A DNA stretch of 64,000 bases from the NCBI RefSeq assembly GCF_002029255.1, contig NZ_MZGT01000027.1:1-64000 (forward strand), given 5' to 3'. The DNA is from Clostridium chromiireducens (lineage in GTDB: Bacteria > Bacillota > Clostridia > Clostridiales > Clostridiaceae). Below are positions 9,931 through 18,895 of this stretch, piece after piece (the first letter of the stretch is position 1; each line of letters opens with the position of its first letter). The notes beneath the pieces were generated by a model, which was given only the letters and a program-made list of their open reading frames with translations, did not search any database and was not told the origin of the DNA. A program made the translations under genes and the position numbers.

Positions 9931-10632
9931 CTATTCTGCCGGGTTAAATCTATAACCCACACCCCTTATAGTTTCTATAAATCTAGGATTTTTATCATCT
10001 TCCTCTATTTTCTTTCTTAAATATCTTATATGAACATCCACAGTTCTTGTTTCTCCTATATATTCATAACCCCAAATCTTGTCCAACAAAGTTTCTCTTT
10101 TAAGAATTTTCCCTTTATTTTTTATTAATATTTGTAGTAATTCAAATTCCTTAAGTGTTAAATCTACTTTCTTATCGCTAATGTACACTTCATGCCTTTC
10201 AAAATCTATCTTTAGGTTTTGTGAGGTGAATACATCTTCTTCCACTTCATTAAATGAATTTGTTCTTCTTAATACTGCTTTTACACGTGCAAGTAATTCT
10301 CTAATAGAAAATGGTTTTGTTATATAATCATCTGCTCCAAGCTCTAGACCAAGTATTTTATCTAACTCTTCTCCTTTTGCTGTCAACATTATTATTGATG
10401 TGTTTTTCATATCATTGTTTCTTTTAATTTCTTTACAAACGTCAAACCCGTCAATTCCAGGCAACATTAAATCTAGTAATAATAAACTAGGCTTTTCTGC
10501 CTTAGCTATTTTTACTGCATCTATCCCATTATTGGCTGTAAAAACATCATATCCAACATTTAATAAATTAAATCTTAGCAATTCAATTATGTGTTCCTCA
10601 TCATCAACTATTAATATTTTTTCTTTTGCCAT
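9931..10632 (-). CDS. phoP: phosphate response regulator PhoP/PhoB
   Basis: OmpR-family response regulator of 233 residues. Receiver domain has acidic pocket VDDEEH, phospho-acceptor Asp in LLLDLMLPGIDGFD, and switch residues LTAKGEELD and ITKPFS. The C-terminal winged helix ends RTVDVHIRYLRKKIE and IRGVGYRF. It should bind the Pho-box array before pstS. Fourteen bases after pgeF and coupled to phoR, so it may be read from a pgeF promoter as well. Some Clostridium annotations call it PhoB. Confidence 0.94.
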   Translation of the reverse strand: MAKEKILIVDDEEHIIELLRFNLLNVGYDVFTANNGIDAVKIAKAEKPSLLLLDLMLPGIDGFDVCKEIKRNNDMKNTSIIMLTAKGEELDKILGLELGADDYITKPFSIRELLARVKAVLRRTNSFNEVEEDVFTSQNLKIDFERHEVYISDKKVDLTLKEFELLQILIKNKGKILKRETLLDKIWGYEYIGETRTVDVHIRYLRKKIEEDDKNPRFIETIRGVGYRFNPAE

Positions 10633-10646
10633 ATTAAATTTCCCCC

Positions 10647-11387
10647 TTAACGTAAAATAATAAAAGAAAACATCCTGCCATAAGACCCTTGAGATTTCCT
10701 ATATGAATGTAATTTTACATCTTCACTACAGTACGTACATAAATCTATACTATTAATATTTTCATCTTGAATTCCGGCTTTTTTTAAATCATCTAATATG
10801 CAGACTTCCAAATTCAGATTTCTTCCACAAAACAAATCTTCTTTTTTAATTTCCGTTTTCTTCTCTATAAATTTAAGCTTTAATTCCTCAGAAACCTCAT
10901 AACAACACTTTCTAATATGAGGCCCAATATATGCTTTTAAATTTTTAACATTAATACTAAATTCTTTTTTCATTTTTTCTATCGTTTTAAATGTAATGGA
11001 TTCATAGGTTCCTCTCCATCCGCTATGTATTGCGGCTGCGACCTTTTTTTCCTCATCAACTAATATGATTGGTACACAATCAGCTGTAAAAACACCAATA
11101 ATGATCCCTTTTTCCTTTGTTATTATGGCGTCCGCCTCTTCATCTTTAATACTTTTTCCATTCTCTATATAATTTAATATTTTATCACTATGAATTTGTT
11201 TTAGGTATATCACTTCATTGGCGCCAAATTCCTCTTTTAATGAATTGAGCTCTTTTATACCTTCTTCTGTATTTCTGTTAAAACTTCTTTCCTTCTCTGC
11301 ATTTGTAAATCCAATATTAAATTCTTTACCATTTATTATAAAAAAATCTTCTTGCTTATCTAATACTTTTAAGTCCAATTTATTCAC
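10647..11387 (-). CDS. pgeF: peptidoglycan editing factor PgeF / YlmD laccase-domain protein
   Basis: 246-residue member of the YfiH/YlmD family, metal-dependent enzymes reported as purine nucleoside phosphorylase/adenosine deaminase and, in E. coli, as a factor removing wrong amino acids from peptidoglycan precursors. Family motifs ADCVPIIL, HSGWRGT and the Cys/His set IRKCCYEV and DLCTYC are present. Start is a GTG at 11387, seven bases after GGAGGAT. In many Firmicutes this gene lies near the division/sporulation cluster, as here. Confidence 0.9.
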   Translation of the reverse strand: MNKLDLKVLDKQEDFFIINGKEFNIGFTNAEKERSFNRNTEEGIKELNSLKEEFGANEVIYLKQIHSDKILNYIENGKSIKDEEADAIITKEKGIIIGVFTADCVPIILVDEEKKVAAAIHSGWRGTYESITFKTIEKMKKEFSINVKNLKAYIGPHIRKCCYEVSEELKLKFIEKKTEIKKEDLFCGRNLNLEVCILDDLKKAGIQDENINSIDLCTYCSEDVKLHSYRKSQGSYGRMFSFIILR

Positions 11388-11651
11388 TATATTTAATCCT
11401 CCACTAAATTTATCTTATCACTTAAGGTATCCACTTAAATTTTATTTTTCTTCTTTATTATGAGCAATATCTATGGATATATTTTTATGATTTATTTAGC
11501 ATTTTACTTACTTAATCTTAACATTCTATTTAGCATTTATCAGCTTAATTAACTAAATTTTAACTTATATATAACAATATCATAAGATATTTAATTTAAA
11601 TAGAATATATATGAATTCCTCATTATTTTTATATATTATATCTAAACAATT
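11388..11651. other. intergenic region between nrdR and pgeF
   Basis: AT-rich and without an open frame carrying a ribosome site. It should contain the promoter of pgeF and possibly phoPR; I could not choose a convincing -35/-10 pair. Confidence 0.4.
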
Positions 11652-11682
11652 ATAAAAAGGACATTGAATTTATTCAATATCC
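11652..11682 (-). terminator. terminator after nrdR
   Basis: Minus-strand hairpin GGATATTGAA / TTCAATGTCC followed by TTTTTATA, 12 bases after the nrdR stop. Confidence 0.85.
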
Positions 11683-11694
11683 TCAATAGTATAA

Positions 11695-12144
11695 TTATGT
11701 TACGAGATTTTTTATTTCCTCTAAAAAAGTATTTATATCCTTAAACTGGCGGTATACTGATGCAAATCTTACATATGATATTTCATCCAACTCTTTTAGT
11801 CTGGCCATAACCATTTCTCCTATATCTTTTGATGGTATCTCTGTAAGCATACTATTAGATATTGTTTTCTCTATATCATAAGCTATATCTTCAATCTGTT
11901 TTCTAGACACAGGTCTTTTTTGGCATGCAATAATTAATCCAGTAATAATTTTCTCTTTATTAAAATTTTCTCTAGTTAGATCTTTTTTGATTACTAAAAT
12001 AGGAAAATCTTCTATTTTTTCGTATGTAGTATATCGTTTGGCACATTTTAAGCATTCTCTTCTTCTTCGAATTGTTGTATTATCGTCTGTTGATCTTGAA
12101 TCAACAACTTTACTCTCTTCAAATCCGCAAAATGGACATTTCAT
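11695..12144 (-). CDS. nrdR: transcriptional repressor NrdR
   Basis: Represses ribonucleotide reductase operons in response to dATP/ATP binding; 149 residues. Starts with the zinc ribbon MKCPFCG...CLKCAKRYTTYE (four cysteines), followed by an ATP-cone domain (IKKDLTRENFNKEKIITGL). An in-frame ATG 54 bases upstream exists, but the start at 12144 gives the standard NrdR N-terminus and follows GAGGTGA by 8 bases. Followed by its own terminator. Confidence 0.96.
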   Translation of the reverse strand: MKCPFCGFEESKVVDSRSTDDNTTIRRRRECLKCAKRYTTYEKIEDFPILVIKKDLTRENFNKEKIITGLIIACQKRPVSRKQIEDIAYDIEKTISNSMLTEIPSKDIGEMVMARLKELDEISYVRFASVYRQFKDINTFLEEIKNLVT

Positions 12145-12215
12145 ACTTTCATTCACCTCTTTGCTTTCGTGTATTAAAATCTTATAATCATTATACATAT
12201 AATTTTAAAATATGG

Positions 12216-12479
12216 CTATATATTGTTTTCACTAACTTTTTCATTAGCTTTTACCAATATAACATCAGTGCCTATTTTAACTATATCTTTCCATAAGATT
12301 TCTTTTTCATCATCTTTAGCAAACCATGATTTTATTTCTCCAGGTAATATTAAAGCAACAATCTTATTATCTTCACTACTTATTTTAAAGTCTTTGATAA
12401 ATCCTATTTTTGTTCCTGTTAATATATCTATTACCTCCATATTTCTCATAGCATTCAGTGAATGTAGTTCCAATTCCAT
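12216..12479 (-). CDS. YlmC/YmxH-family PRC-barrel sporulation protein
   Basis: 87-residue small protein with a PRC-barrel fold pattern (EVIDILTGTKIGFIKDFKI... KIVALILPG). The YlmC/YmxH family is almost always next to sigG or sporulation genes in Firmicutes; its molecular role is unknown. The ATG at 12479 sits 6 bases after GTGGGGGAT; the longer frame would need a TTG inside that site. Located 36 bases after sigG, so probably in the forespore transcript. Confidence 0.88.
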   Translation of the reverse strand: MELELHSLNAMRNMEVIDILTGTKIGFIKDFKISSEDNKIVALILPGEIKSWFAKDDEKEILWKDIVKIGTDVILVKANEKVSENNI

Positions 12480-12515
12480 AATTATCCCCCACAATTACAA
12501 TATTATTAATCTCTT

Positions 12516-13289
12516 CTATACATGCTTCCTCATATGTTTTAAAGCTGTCTTTTCTAATCTTGAGACTTGCGCTTGCGAAATCCCAATTTCATCTGCAACT
12601 TCCATCTGAGTTCTACCATTAAAGAACCTTAAATTTAATATTAGTTTTTCTCTATCTGTGAGTTTTTTCATTGCTTCTTTTATGGAAATATTCTCAAGCC
12701 AATGTTCATCTGTATTCTTAGCATCACTTATTTGATCCATTACATATATTGCATCTCCTCCATCATGGTAAATTGGTTCAAATAATGATACCGGATCTTG
12801 TATCGCATCTAATGCAAACACTACTTCTTCTCTTGGTAATTCAAGTTCCTTTGCGATTTGTGAGATTGTTGGTTCTTTATTATTATCCTTTATAAATTTT
12901 TCTCTCATTATTAAAGCTTTATAAGCAATATCTCTTAACGATCTGCTTACCCTAATAGAATTATTATCTCTTAGGTATCTTCTAATTTCTCCAATTATCA
13001 TCGGAACTGCATAAGTTGAAAATTTAACGTTCTGCGATAAATCAAAGTTATCTATTGATTTCATCAATCCAATACAGCCAACTTGAAATAAATCGTCTAT
13101 ATTTTCTCCTCTATTGTTAAACCTTTGAATAACACTAAGTACTAATCTCAAATTTCCCTTTATAAAAGTTTCTCTTGCACTTTTATCTCCATCTTTCATC
13201 TGCAGAAAAAGTTGTTTCTTTTCTTTCTCTTTTAGTATCGGGAGTTTTGAAGTATTAACGCCACATATTTCTACTTTGTTAATTATCAC
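12516..13289 (-). CDS. sigG: forespore sigma factor G
   Basis: RNA polymerase sigma factor for late forespore genes, 257 residues. N-terminus NKVEICGVNTSKLP is diagnostic of SigG. Region 2 reads LFQVGCIGLMKSIDNFD and KFSTYAVPMIIGEIRRYLRD; region 4 ends with QMEVADEIGISQAQVSRLEK. Start is a GTG after AAGGGGTG. A sigma-F type promoter lies 42 bases upstream, agreeing with the known dependence of sigG on SigF in Bacillus. Confidence 0.97.
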   Translation of the reverse strand: MIINKVEICGVNTSKLPILKEKEKKQLFLQMKDGDKSARETFIKGNLRLVLSVIQRFNNRGENIDDLFQVGCIGLMKSIDNFDLSQNVKFSTYAVPMIIGEIRRYLRDNNSIRVSRSLRDIAYKALIMREKFIKDNNKEPTISQIAKELELPREEVVFALDAIQDPVSLFEPIYHDGGDAIYVMDQISDAKNTDEHWLENISIKEAMKKLTDREKLILNLRFFNGRTQMEVADEIGISQAQVSRLEKTALKHMRKHV

Positions 13290-13331
13290 AAGTATTCACC
13301 CCTTCGAAAGTAATAATCCATTGCATTAAAC

Positions 13332-13360
13332 ATTATCTCCGATAGGCAATACTTTTATAC
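13332..13360 (-). promoter_or_regulatory. sigma-F type promoter of sigG
   Basis: Minus strand reads GTATA, 15-base spacer, GGAGATAAT. This fits the SigF consensus GYWTA-N15-GGNRANANT at every defined position. Not experimentally shown here. Confidence 0.7.
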
Positions 13361-13371
13361 TTGAAGACAAG

Positions 13372-14079
13372 CTAAATCATTCTACTAATTTCTTTTTTCA
13401 ATCTCTTAATTATTTTTTTTTCTAGTCTTGATATATATGATTGAGAAATTCCAAGCATATCAGCTACTTCTTTTTGAGTCTTTTCTCTTGTCCCATTCAA
13501 CCCAAATCTAAGCCTTACAATTTCTTTTTCTCTATCATTCAAACTCTTTAATGCCATAATTAATAATTGTTTATCAACTTCATCTTCAATCAAATTATAT
13601 ACAGTATCGTTTTCAGTTCCTAATATATCCGATAGTAGAAGTTCATTTCCATCCCAATCAATATTTAGCGGTTCATAAAATGAAATTTCAGCCTTTATTT
13701 TACTATTTCTTCGTAGATACATTAATATTTCATTTTCTATGCATCTAGATGCATAAGTTGCAAGTTTTATCTTTTTTTCCGGATTAAAAGTATTCACCGC
13801 TTTAATTAATCCTATAGTACCTACTGATATCAGGTCTTCAACATTTACTCCTGTATTCTCAAACTTTCTTGCGATATAAACAACTAGTCTTAAATTCCTT
13901 TCGATTAAAATACTTCTTATATTCTCATCGCCATCATTTAATTTATTTACTAGATCTTCTTCTTCATCCTTTGATAATGGCGGTGGCAATGCATCGTTGC
14001 CTCCAACATAATATAGTTTTTTTCTAAACAACCTAAATTTACAAACCAATTTATTAAACAGCAGAATTAACTTTTCCAT
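13372..14079 (-). CDS. sigE: mother-cell sigma factor E (pro-sigma-E)
   Basis: Early mother-cell sigma factor, 235 residues, made as a membrane-associated precursor. The hydrophobic/basic N-terminus [12 protein letters not shown] is the pro-sequence removed by SpoIIGA. Conserved regions: [37 protein letters not shown] and [23 protein letters not shown] at 14079 is 6 bases after GAGGGGG; upstream in-frame starts overlap that site. It overlaps spoIIGA by 26 bases, so the protease and its substrate are translationally coupled. Confidence 0.96.
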   Translation of the reverse strand: MEKLILLFNKLVCKFRLFRKKLYYVGGNDALPPPLSKDEEEDLVNKLNDGDENIRSILIERNLRLVVYIARKFENTGVNVEDLISVGTIGLIKAVNTFNPEKKIKLATYASRCIENEILMYLRRNSKIKAEISFYEPLNIDWDGNELLLSDILGTENDTVYNLIEDEVDKQLLIMALKSLNDREKEIVRLRFGLNGTREKTQKEVADMLGISQSYISRLEKKIIKRLKKEISRMI

Positions 14080-14896
14080 AAACATCCCCCTCACACACTA
14101 CTCCCCTTGATAATAAAGCGTTGAATTCATCTTCTTTACTCAACCGCTCCTTACATGGACATATTATCGCATCGATTTTTTCAAGTAAATAATTTTTATT
14201 TTTTATTTTTATATTATTAACTCTGATACCTTTAAGACTACCGCCATACCCTATGGAACTATAAAGTATATTATATGTATTTTTATCGTTAAAGTTCAGA
14301 TGATTTATTAGATTTTCTTCAATTAGAATACATGGAAGATTTGTGATGGGTTCCCTTAATTCATTTCCAGTATCTAAAAAACTTCTAAATTTACAATGCT
14401 GGCCCTGCACTTCAAATTCAATTTCAAAAATATATTCATTTGTGAATATTTTGTCTTTTATATGATCTATAAGTCTACTAAAAATAATATATATTATCAT
14501 GATTCCTAGCATAATATATTTTACGGAGTACTTTTCTATTTTAAATGTACTTCCAATCAAATATATGTTTTGCCTTAAAGAAAACAAAAAACAAATTCCA
14601 CTTAACGCACAAGTTATTAGTAAAAAAACAAGTAATAATTTAATCATATTAAGGATGCTTGTCTTTCCATACACCATTCTAAGCATTATTATAGCTACTA
14701 ATAATTCGCAAGGTAACGATGCTATTATATTAAGTTTTGGAATTATCAAGACTAAACTATATACACCACCGATAAAACCTGAAATAACTAAAGAAACCAT
14801 TTTACATTTATGCCTTATACACTTCATTGTTATACTTAACAAAAAGAAGTTAACTATAAAATTTTCAAAAATAAAAACATCAGCATAAATTTCCAT
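14054..14896 (-). CDS. spoIIGA: sigma-E processing aspartic protease SpoIIGA
   Basis: Membrane protease that cleaves pro-sigma-E when SpoIIR signals from the forespore; 280 residues. The N-terminal half has about five hydrophobic helices (e.g. [28 protein letters not shown]). The C-terminal cytosolic half holds the aspartic protease motif FLDTGNEL with catalytic Asp. The start follows GGAGGAGTTACA. First gene of the spoIIGA-sigE unit, with a candidate Spo0A-type promoter upstream. Confidence 0.95.
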   Translation of the reverse strand: MEIYADVFIFENFIVNFFLLSITMKCIRHKCKMVSLVISGFIGGVYSLVLIIPKLNIIASLPCELLVAIIMLRMVYGKTSILNMIKLLLVFLLITCALSGICFLFSLRQNIYLIGSTFKIEKYSVKYIMLGIMIIYIIFSRLIDHIKDKIFTNEYIFEIEFEVQGQHCKFRSFLDTGNELREPITNLPCILIEENLINHLNFNDKNTYNILYSSIGYGGSLKGIRVNNIKIKNKNYLLEKIDAIICPCKERLSKEDEFNALLSRGVVCEGDVYGKVNSAV

Positions 14897-14923
14897 TGTA
14901 ACTCCTCCAGTCTTTCTGGATTT

Positions 14924-14956
14924 ATTATATACTTAATTAGTTTAAAAATTTGTCAC
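14924..14956 (-). promoter_or_regulatory. candidate Spo0A-type promoter of spoIIGA-sigE
   Basis: Minus strand has GTGACA, 21-base spacer, TATAAT. A spacer this long is abnormal for ordinary sigma-A promoters but matches the known Spo0A-activated spoIIG promoter of B. subtilis, whose elements are 22 bp apart. The sequence around the -35 also resembles a loose Spo0A box. Inference only. Confidence 0.4.
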
Positions 14957-15345
14957 AATCACATTAAATAATTTTGTTTTTTTTATTAAACTTTTTACAT
15001 ATATTTACACTTTATTTTTTTGTTTACATTTTATATTTAAAACCATCCTAATGACTTAAAATATATTCTTCTATATTACATAAATCACCAGAAACTTGAA
15101 CGAAATATTCATTACGCTCTTTTATTCATAATTTAGACGCAAAAAAATAGAATGTAACTTTGAAATAGTCTAAAAATTTACTTACAGCTCCTGCAATAAA
15201 CTTAAGTAACATAACTGTACAATAAATACAATCATTTATACTTAAATAATATTAAGAAACTTTTTTTGCAAATTTCTAGTATCTAAAACAAAATTTCATT
15301 CTATTTAAATTTACTATTTTAAAACAATACAATAATATCTATATG
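14957..15345. other. intergenic region between ftsZ and spoIIGA
   Basis: Very AT-rich, no open frame with a ribosome site and no strong hairpin seen. Part of it should contain spoIIGA control sequences. Confidence 0.4.
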
Positions 15346-16479
15346 TTAATGTCTTTTTTGTCTTCTCAAGAAAACTGGAATATCCAAATCATCAGCTTCA
15401 TAACTATTAGAGCTTATTTCTGGTTCTTTTACATCAACAGCAACTTCTGGTTCTCTCTTTATTGGTTCTTGTACTTGAACCTTTTTAGGCTCTTCTATAA
15501 TTTGATTCATTCCTATTCTATTATTTTCACTTTCAAATCCTGTCGCAATAACTGTAATTCTTATTTCTTCAGTAAGTGTCTCATCAATTACTGCTCCAAC
15601 AATTATATTTGCATCTGGGTCAACTGCTTCACGAACAACATCTGCAGCATCATATACTTCTAACGCACCAAGGTCCGCACCACCAGTAAAGTTTATAATA
15701 ACATCTGTTGCTCCATCTATTGATGTCTCTAAAAGAGGAGAAGATATCGCTTGCTTAACTGCATCTTGAGTTCTGTTATCACCTTTACCAAATCCAACGC
15801 CCATATGAGCTAATCCCTTATTAAGCATTACTGCTTTTATATCAGCAAAGTCAGCATTAATTACCCCTGTTATTGTAATTAAGTCAGAAATTGCTTGAAC
15901 ACCTTGTCTTAAAACTTCATCAGCTAGTTTAAACGAGTCCAGCAATGTTGTTTTCTTATCTGCCATGTTTAGTAATCTTTCATTAGGAATAATTACTAAT
16001 GTGTCAACTTTTTCTTTTAATGTTGCTATTCCCATTTCAGCGTGTCTCATTCTTCTTTTTCCTTCAAACGGAAATGGTTTAGTTACTACTCCAACAGTTA
16101 GTATATCCATGGATTTAGCTATTTCGGCAACAATTGGAGCCGCACCAGTACCTGTTCCTCCGCCCATTCCAGCAGTAATAAACACCATATTTGCACCTTT
16201 AATTGATGCTGTTATTTCTTCTCTACTTTCTTCAGCAGCTTTCTTCCCTATTTCAGGATTTGCTCCAGCTCCTAAACCTTTTGTTAACTTTTCCCCTATT
16301 TGAATTTTTTGATTTGCATTAGAAAGCATTAATGCTTGCTTATCTGTATTTATTGCAATAAATTCAACATTTTTTAATCCTTCAACGATCATTCTATTTA
16401 CGGCATTGCTTCCACCGCCACCACAACCAATTACCTTAATATTGGTTAATTCTTGCATATCTGTCTCAAAATCTAACAA
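15346..16479 (-). CDS. ftsZ: cell division protein FtsZ
   Basis: Tubulin-like GTPase that polymerises into the Z-ring; 377 residues. N-terminal nucleotide motif [15 protein letters not shown], tubulin signature [11 protein letters not shown]7 loop [12 protein letters not shown] variable proline/glutamate linker precedes the conserved C-terminal peptide [11 protein letters not shown], which contacts FtsA and other partners. Fourteen bases after ftsA. Confidence 0.98.
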   Translation of the reverse strand: MLDFETDMQELTNIKVIGCGGGGSNAVNRMIVEGLKNVEFIAINTDKQALMLSNANQKIQIGEKLTKGLGAGANPEIGKKAAEESREEITASIKGANMVFITAGMGGGTGTGAAPIVAEIAKSMDILTVGVVTKPFPFEGKRRMRHAEMGIATLKEKVDTLVIIPNERLLNMADKKTTLLDSFKLADEVLRQGVQAISDLITITGVINADFADIKAVMLNKGLAHMGVGFGKGDNRTQDAVKQAISSPLLETSIDGATDVIINFTGGADLGALEVYDAADVVREAVDPDANIIVGAVIDETLTEEIRITVIATGFESENNRIGMNQIIEEPKKVQVQEPIKREPEVAVDVKEPEISSNSYEADDLDIPVFLRRQKRH

Positions 16480-16493
16480 AACAATTCCTCCCC

Positions 16494-17744
16494 TTAAAAA
16501 ATCTTACCAAAAAAAACTTTAATTTTTTTTAAAATATGATTTTCAACTTCAATATTGTGTAAACATTCTTTTTCATTAATTTTATCATTACTTTTATTAG
16601 TTGGAACTATGATAGCATCCTCTAATAAATTTAATCTATCATATACTTCCTTGGCTATAGCTAGAGAAGTTATATTTTCTGGATTTTTTATTCCTAAATC
16701 TTTTTTTCTTACAACTTGGGTTTTTATCTTAAAAATTTTACGAATAATTTCGCCTATATCTTCAAAATAGTTTATACCATCCCCATATAGAATTATACTA
16801 CAAATTCTATCATAATGACCAGTATTTTTTAATTTCATATTAATATGACTTAATATTTCTTCTATCCTCGCATTTACTACTTCATAAAACAATTTTCTGG
16901 ATACTTTAATAGTTCCTATTTCAGTTTCATCCGGAAGAGAATCATCTATATACAAAGATTTGTAATTACTCGAATAAATTTTTTTTATATTATCGGCTTC
17001 TAAAAAAGAAAATTCTCCACAAATAGCCAGATCATTGGTAATATTATTTCCTCCTACTGGTATACTACTTACACTTTTAGGGATTCCATTATTAAACACT
17101 GCCATTTCAGTAATTCCAGCACCAATATCCACTAGCGCAATATACTCCATAGAATTTTTTTCACTTAAAAATATTTGTTTACCAGCTAATATATTTAGCT
17201 TAATAGAATCTATATTATATTTTGTATCCTTAAAAATTTCATAGTATCTTTGAATCTCTTTTTTTTCTGCAATTACTAAAGTGAGGTTAATCTCCAGTCT
17301 TTTCCCTTTCCAATTAAGTATATCTTTATGTATCACCTTGCCATCTAGTATATAAAAATTTATTAAAATATCCACTATAGATTCATCATTACTTATAGTA
17401 ATACTATTTTGAGCCTTTTTTAATGCTTTTATTATATCATGGCTCTTTACCTTATCCTCATCTAATTCAACAATAACTGTTGTCTCTGTTATTCTTACTT
17501 TATTTGAAGATATTCCAATTGCTATTCCTTTAACGTTCTTACCTGTCTTTATCTCTAATTCACTTAATAAATTTAAAACATTGGCTTTACATTTTTCACT
17601 ATCTATCAGCATTCCTTTTTCTATACCTATTGATTTACAAGATTTAACTGCTAAAATATCTAAATTTTCTTTTCCTCTCACTGCTATAGTTGCAGAGAAT
17701 TTCTTACTGCCAAAGTCTATGGATGTAATTATATCTTGCTGCAT
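16494..17744 (-). CDS. ftsA: FtsA-like actin-fold cell division protein
   Basis: Membrane tether for FtsZ; 416 residues. Actin-fold ATP motifs [15 protein letters not shown] (phosphate 1) and [14 protein letters not shown] (phosphate 2), plus [14 protein letters not shown] as the adenosine motif region. The last residues [13 protein letters not shown] form a basic amphipathic helix, the FtsA membrane-targeting sequence. Sequence is divergent from Bacillus FtsA, which is usual in Clostridium. Pairing with ftsZ makes the assignment secure. Confidence 0.9.
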   Translation of the reverse strand: MQQDIITSIDFGSKKFSATIAVRGKENLDILAVKSCKSIGIEKGMLIDSEKCKANVLNLLSELEIKTGKNVKGIAIGISSNKVRITETTVIVELDEDKVKSHDIIKALKKAQNSITISNDESIVDILINFYILDGKVIHKDILNWKGKRLEINLTLVIAEKKEIQRYYEIFKDTKYNIDSIKLNILAGKQIFLSEKNSMEYIALVDIGAGITEMAVFNNGIPKSVSSIPVGGNNITNDLAICGEFSFLEADNIKKIYSSNYKSLYIDDSLPDETEIGTIKVSRKLFYEVVNARIEEILSHINMKLKNTGHYDRICSIILYGDGINYFEDIGEIIRKIFKIKTQVVRKKDLGIKNPENITSLAIAKEVYDRLNLLEDAIIVPTNKSNDKINEKECLHNIEVENHILKKIKVFFGKIF

Positions 17745-18066
17745 AATTAAGCCTTTCCCTTCTTTAGTAGAAAGAATCTACTAATTGCAATATATTCAAC
17801 ATATTTACTAAAATTCCTCTTTTATTTATGTAGTTTTTTTGATTTTTTGCTTATTATTCCCTATTTATTTCTTCTATTGCTCTCTCAAGACATAGTATCA
17901 CTAATACTCTTCCATAAAAACAGGGTGCTATATTAAAAATAGCACCCTTCGTCTAAGTATGTCAATATTTCTTTATATGAATAAAATATTTCTATCTTTA
18001 TCACTATCACTTCTCAAAAATTACTTTTTTATTATATAAAAAAATTCTTGATATAATGAATGTTTA
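17745..18066. other. intergenic region between ftsA and sigK with terminator
   Basis: Contains the sigK terminator (17914-17948) and, on its left side, the presumed promoter region of ftsAZ. No open frame with a ribosome site. Confidence 0.5.
17914..17948 (-). terminator. terminator after sigK
   Basis: Minus-strand hairpin GGGTGCTAT / ATAGCACCC followed by TGTTTTTA. Confidence 0.85.
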
Positions 18067-18765
18067 TTAGTTTCTTGTAAATAACTCCTTCTTTAATTTT
18101 TTCAATGCTTTCTTTTCTATTCTTGATACATACGAACGGGAAATACCTAAATTTACTGCAATTTCACGCTGCGTCTTACACTTTCCATCTATCAGCCCAT
18201 ATCTCATTATCAAAATAGCACTCTCTCTCTTAGTTAATGATTCTATCAATTTTTTATATAAAGCTTTAACTTGTAAATTACTCTCAACCTTTTCTAAAAC
18301 GCAATCTTTTTCACTGCTTAATATATCCATTAAACAAAATTCATTACCCTCTTTATCAACTCCAATTGGATCTTGAAGATAAATTTCACTTTTTTGCTTT
18401 TTATTATTTCTAAAGAGCATTAGAATTTCATTTTCAATACATCTTGATGCATAAGTAGCAAGTCTAGTACCTTTACTAGAATCAAACGAATCGATAGCTT
18501 TTATTAACCCAACTGTACCAATGGATATTAGTTCATCTACATCCTTATTAGGAAATGAATATTTTTTTACTATATGAGCAACTAATCTTAGGTTTCTTTC
18601 AATAAGGATACTTTTTGCTGCCTTATCTCCTTCTTTAAATTTTTTCAAATACATTTGTTCTTCGCTTTCATCTAATGGTAGAGGGAATGTGTTACTGTTT
18701 GTCACATATCCTGTCAATAGAAACGAATTTAGAAACAAATCTATAAAGCTATTTAATATAAACAC
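18067..18765 (-). CDS. sigK: late mother-cell sigma factor K
   Basis: Sigma factor for late mother-cell genes, 232 residues. The hydrophobic leader FIDLFLNSFLLTGYVTN resembles the pro-sequence removed by SpoIVFB, followed by SNTFPLPLDESEE as in SigK. Regions [35 protein letters not shown] and QREIAVNLGISRSYVSRIEK are intact. The gene is continuous: there is no skin-type insertion, unlike some Bacillus and Clostridioides strains. Start lies after a GGAGG-type site. Confidence 0.95.
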   Translation of the reverse strand: MFILNSFIDLFLNSFLLTGYVTNSNTFPLPLDESEEQMYLKKFKEGDKAAKSILIERNLRLVAHIVKKYSFPNKDVDELISIGTVGLIKAIDSFDSSKGTRLATYASRCIENEILMLFRNNKKQKSEIYLQDPIGVDKEGNEFCLMDILSSEKDCVLEKVESNLQVKALYKKLIESLTKRESAILIMRYGLIDGKCKTQREIAVNLGISRSYVSRIEKKALKKLKKELFTRN

Positions 18766-18895
18766 CTTTTTCCTCCATAGCAGTGCTTGATATTATAATA
18801 TGTTTATATTTAATAAAAGTTGCTTATACTTCTTTATTTTTTTTCGCATACTTATAAACTCATCATAAAAGTCATTTATATTAAATTATTGCCTA

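Noticed and set aside
18067..18765. skin-type element interrupting sigK
   Set aside because: The sigK frame is continuous over all conserved regions.
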